Shown piece after piece: positions 62,001 through 64,000 of a DNA stretch of 64,000 nucleotides. The notes beneath the pieces are model-generated. The model searched no databases, was not told the DNA's origin, and saw nothing but the letters and a program-made list of their open reading frames with translations. The DNA comes from Luzula sylvatica (Eukaryota; Streptophyta; Magnoliopsida; Poales; Juncaceae): positions 7,016,001 through 7,080,000 of the forward strand of contig OX326958.1 of NCBI GenBank assembly GCA_946800325.1. Direction: 5' to 3'. Position 1 is the stretch's first letter. Each line of letters starts with the position of its first letter. The position numbers were made by a program, and so were the translations under genes.

Positions 62001-64000
62001 AAGAAAACCACGAACTAATTTTCTTTTTTTGAAGAAAACCACAAACTAATTTTCTTTTTTTGAAGAAAACCACAGCTAATTTTTCTTTTTTTGAAGAAAA
62101 CCACAAAGTAATTTATTTTTTTTGAAGAAAGCCACAAACTAATTTTATTTTCTTTTTTGAAGAAAAGCACAAACGAATTTTTTTTTTTTGAAGAAAACCA
62201 CAAACTAATTTTTTTTTCTGGTTTTCTTCAAAAAACCACAAATTAATTTTTCTTTTTTTGAAGAAAACCACAGACTAATTTTCTTTTTTTGAAGAAAACC
62301 ACAAACTAATTTTCTTTTTTTGAAGAAAACCACACACTAATTTTCTTTTTTTGAAACAAACTAATTTTCTTTTTTTGAAGAAAACCACAAACTAATTTTT
62401 CTTAGTATGAAGAAAACCACAAACTAAATTTTTTTTTTTTGAAGAAAACCACAAACTAATTTTTCTTTTTTTGAAGAAACCACAAACTAATTTTCTTTTT
62501 TTTGGAGAAAACCACAAAGTAATTTTCTTTTTTTGAAGAAAACCACAACTAATTTTTCTTTTTTTGAAGAAAACCACAAACTAATTTATTTATTTTGAAG
62601 AAAACCACAAACTAATTTTAATGTTTTTTTTTTTTTGAAGAAACCACAAACTAATTTTATTTTTTTTAAGAAAACCACGAACTAATTTTCTTTTTTTGAA
62701 GAAAACCACAAACTAATTTTCTTTTTTTGAAGAAAACCACAACTAATTTTTCTTTTTTTTGAAGAAAACCACAAACTAATTTATTTTTTTTGAAGAAAAC
62801 CACAAACTAATTTTCTTTTTCTTTTTTGAAGAAAACCACAAACTAATTTTCTTTTTTTGAAGAAACCACAAACTAATTTTATTTTTTTTAAGAAAACCAC
62901 AAACTAATTTTCTTTTTTTGAAGAAAACCACACATTAATTTTCTTTTTTTGAAACAAAGTAATTTTCTTTTTTTGAAGAAAACCACGAACTAATTTTTCT
63001 TAGTTTGAAGAAAACAACAAACTAATTTTTTTTTTTTGAAGAAAACCACAAACTAATTTTCTTTTTTTGAAGAAACCGCAAACTAATTTTATTTTTATGA
63101 AGAAAATCACAAACTAATTTTCTTTTTTTGAAGAAAATCACAAACTAATTTTTCTTTTTTTGAAGAAAAACTCAAAATATTTTTTCTTTTTTTGAAGAAA
63201 ACCACAAGCTAATTTTCTTTTTTTGAAGAAAACCACAAAATTATTTTCTTTTTTGGAAGAAAACCACAAACTAATTTTTCTTTTTTTGAAGATTACCACA
63301 AACTAATTTTCTTTTTTTGAAGATAACCACAAACTAATTTATTTTTTTTAAAGAAGACCACAAACTAATTTTCATTTTTTTTTTTTTGAAGAAAACCACA
63401 AACTAATTTTCTTTTTGTGAAGAAAACAACAAACTAATTTTCTTTTTTTTGAAGAAAACCACAAACTATTTTTTTTTTCTGGTTTTCTTCAAAAAACCAC
63501 AAACTAATTTTCTTTTTTTGAAGAAAACCACAAACTAATTTTCTTTTTTTAAAAAAACCACACACTAATTTTTTTTTTTTTGAAACAAACTAATTTTCTT
63601 TTTTTGAAGAAAACCACAAACTAATTTTTGTTTGTTTGAAGAAAACCACAAACTGATTTTCTTTTTTTGAAGAAAACCACAAACTTATTTTCTTTTTTTG
63701 AAAAAACCACAAACTAATTTTATTTTTTTTAAGAAAACCACGAACTAATTTTCTTTTTTTGAAGAAAACCACAAACTAATTTTCTTTTTTTGAAGAAAAC
63801 CACAGCTAATTTTTCTTTTTTTGAAGAAAACCACAAAGTAATTTATTTTTTTTGAAGAAAGCCACAAACTAATTTTATTTTCTTTTTTGAAGAAAAGCAC
63901 AAACGAATTTTTTTTTTTTGAAGAAAACCACAAACTAATTTTTTTTTTCTGGTTTTCTTCAAAAAACCACAAATTAATTTTTCTTTTTTTGAAGAAAACC
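58145..64000. repeat. 1,731-bp higher-order repeat, about 3.4 copies, open at right edge
   Basis: Copies start at the TTTAAAGAAGACCAC unit near 58,145, 59,876, 61,607 and 63,337. Hairpins 58287/60018/61749/63479 and 58757/60488/62218/63949 and the GAAGATTACCAC unit (59,830/61,560/63,290) keep 1,730-1,731 bp spacing. Compared with the 1,226-bp unit it carries about 505 extra bp, made of segments also seen at 38.9-39.6 kb. Copies differ by only a handful of bases I can see, for example TTGTCTTTTTTTGAAG near 60,050 and TTTGGAGAAAACC near 60,773 and 62,504 versus TTTGAAGAAAACC near 59,042. The block continues past the window. Confidence 0.9.

Larger units (their letters stand above)
1..64000. repeat. 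31-bp satellite array filling the whole window
   Basis: Every line of the window is made of the same 31-bp unit: CCACAAACTAATTTTC, about seven T, then GAAGAAAA. All units have the same orientation except for short micro-inversions. Individual units range from about 24 to 40 bp, mostly from changes in T-run length or loss of 7 bp. Roughly 2,000 units are present, with no unique sequence between them. Variant units recur in the same order at kilobase spacing, which defines higher-order repeats. This is typical of eukaryotic satellite heterochromatin. Location (centromere, subtelomere or other) cannot be decided from sequence alone, and I do not recognise the family. Confidence 0.97.

Noticed and set aside
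1..64000. CRISPR-like array because of regular 31-bp spacing
   Set aside because: There are no unique spacers: the repeated unit is contiguous head to tail and the variation is shared between copies. No cas-like gene is present.
1..64000. Telomeric repeat array
   Set aside because: The unit is 31 bp and does not contain TTAGGG, TTTAGGG, TTAGG or related telomere motifs in tandem.
1..64000. Known centromere-protein binding box such as the CENP-B box
   Set aside because: The CENP-B box needs CG-containing core elements; the canonical unit has no CG and no variant I read resembles it.
1..64000. Pure sequencing or assembly artefact
   Set aside because: Many distinct variants recur in consistent order with different, non-identical copies, as expected of a real evolving satellite. 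Local copy-number errors remain possible and would need long reads to settle.
1..64000. Long polypurine-polypyrimidine tract able to form triplex DNA
   Set aside because: Each monomer switches strand bias: the T/C-rich half is followed by an A/G-rich half and then the mixed CCACAAACTAA. Continuous polypurine stretches are therefore only about 8-20 bases long.

Overview
The whole window is one uninterrupted block of AT-rich tandem satellite DNA. I see no gene, RNA gene, transposon, CRISPR array or unique sequence. The basic unit is 31 bp, head to tail and always in the same orientation. On the + strand it reads CCACAAACTAATTTTC, then a run of about seven T, then GAAGAAAA. The canonical unit is about 23% G+C, with 5 C to 2 G on the + strand. 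At about 31 bp per unit the window holds roughly 2,000 monomers. A pure satellite of this size, organised into kilobase-scale higher-order repeats (HORs), points to a nuclear eukaryotic heterochromatic region such as a centromere, pericentromere, subtelomere or B/sex-chromosome block. It was probably assembled from long reads. I do not recognise the satellite and cannot name the species or clade.

The monomers are not interchangeable. Recurrent variants appear in fixed order: a 24-bp short unit with GAAACAAAC, CTTAGTATGAAG units, CCACGAAC, CCGCAAAC, GAATAAAACGAC, extended T-runs, and small inverted pieces. These let the array be read as nested, multi-kilobase duplications.

Layout. 1-25.9 kb is a left family with two kinds of micro-inverted hairpin monomer, usually paired 409-410 or 440-441 bp apart. 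Its visible tandem units are about 3,985 bp (1-6.2 kb), 1,963 bp (6.6-11.0 kb), 1,838 bp (11.0-13.4 kb) and 1,970 bp (17.15-21.1 kb), with rearranged copies between. 25.9-28.9 kb is a mixed transition. 28.9-36.2 kb is a 1,962-bp HOR of about 3.6 copies. 36.2-55.4 kb is a mosaic of large duplications with offsets of about 4,920, 5,367, 10,162, 12,894 and 17,052-17,331 bp, plus tandem units of about 2,155 and 880 bp. 55.4-59.0 kb is a 1,226-bp HOR. 58.1-64 kb is a derived 1,731-bp HOR whose copies look nearly identical and run off the right edge.

No genes work together here. Any function would be structural: chromatin, kinetochore, curvature or hairpins, or transcription of the repeat. The minus-strand reading frames of 60-142 codons are by-products of a 31-bp repeat read in three frames. 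All offsets come from matching recurrent landmarks by eye, so boundaries are good to roughly one or two monomers.
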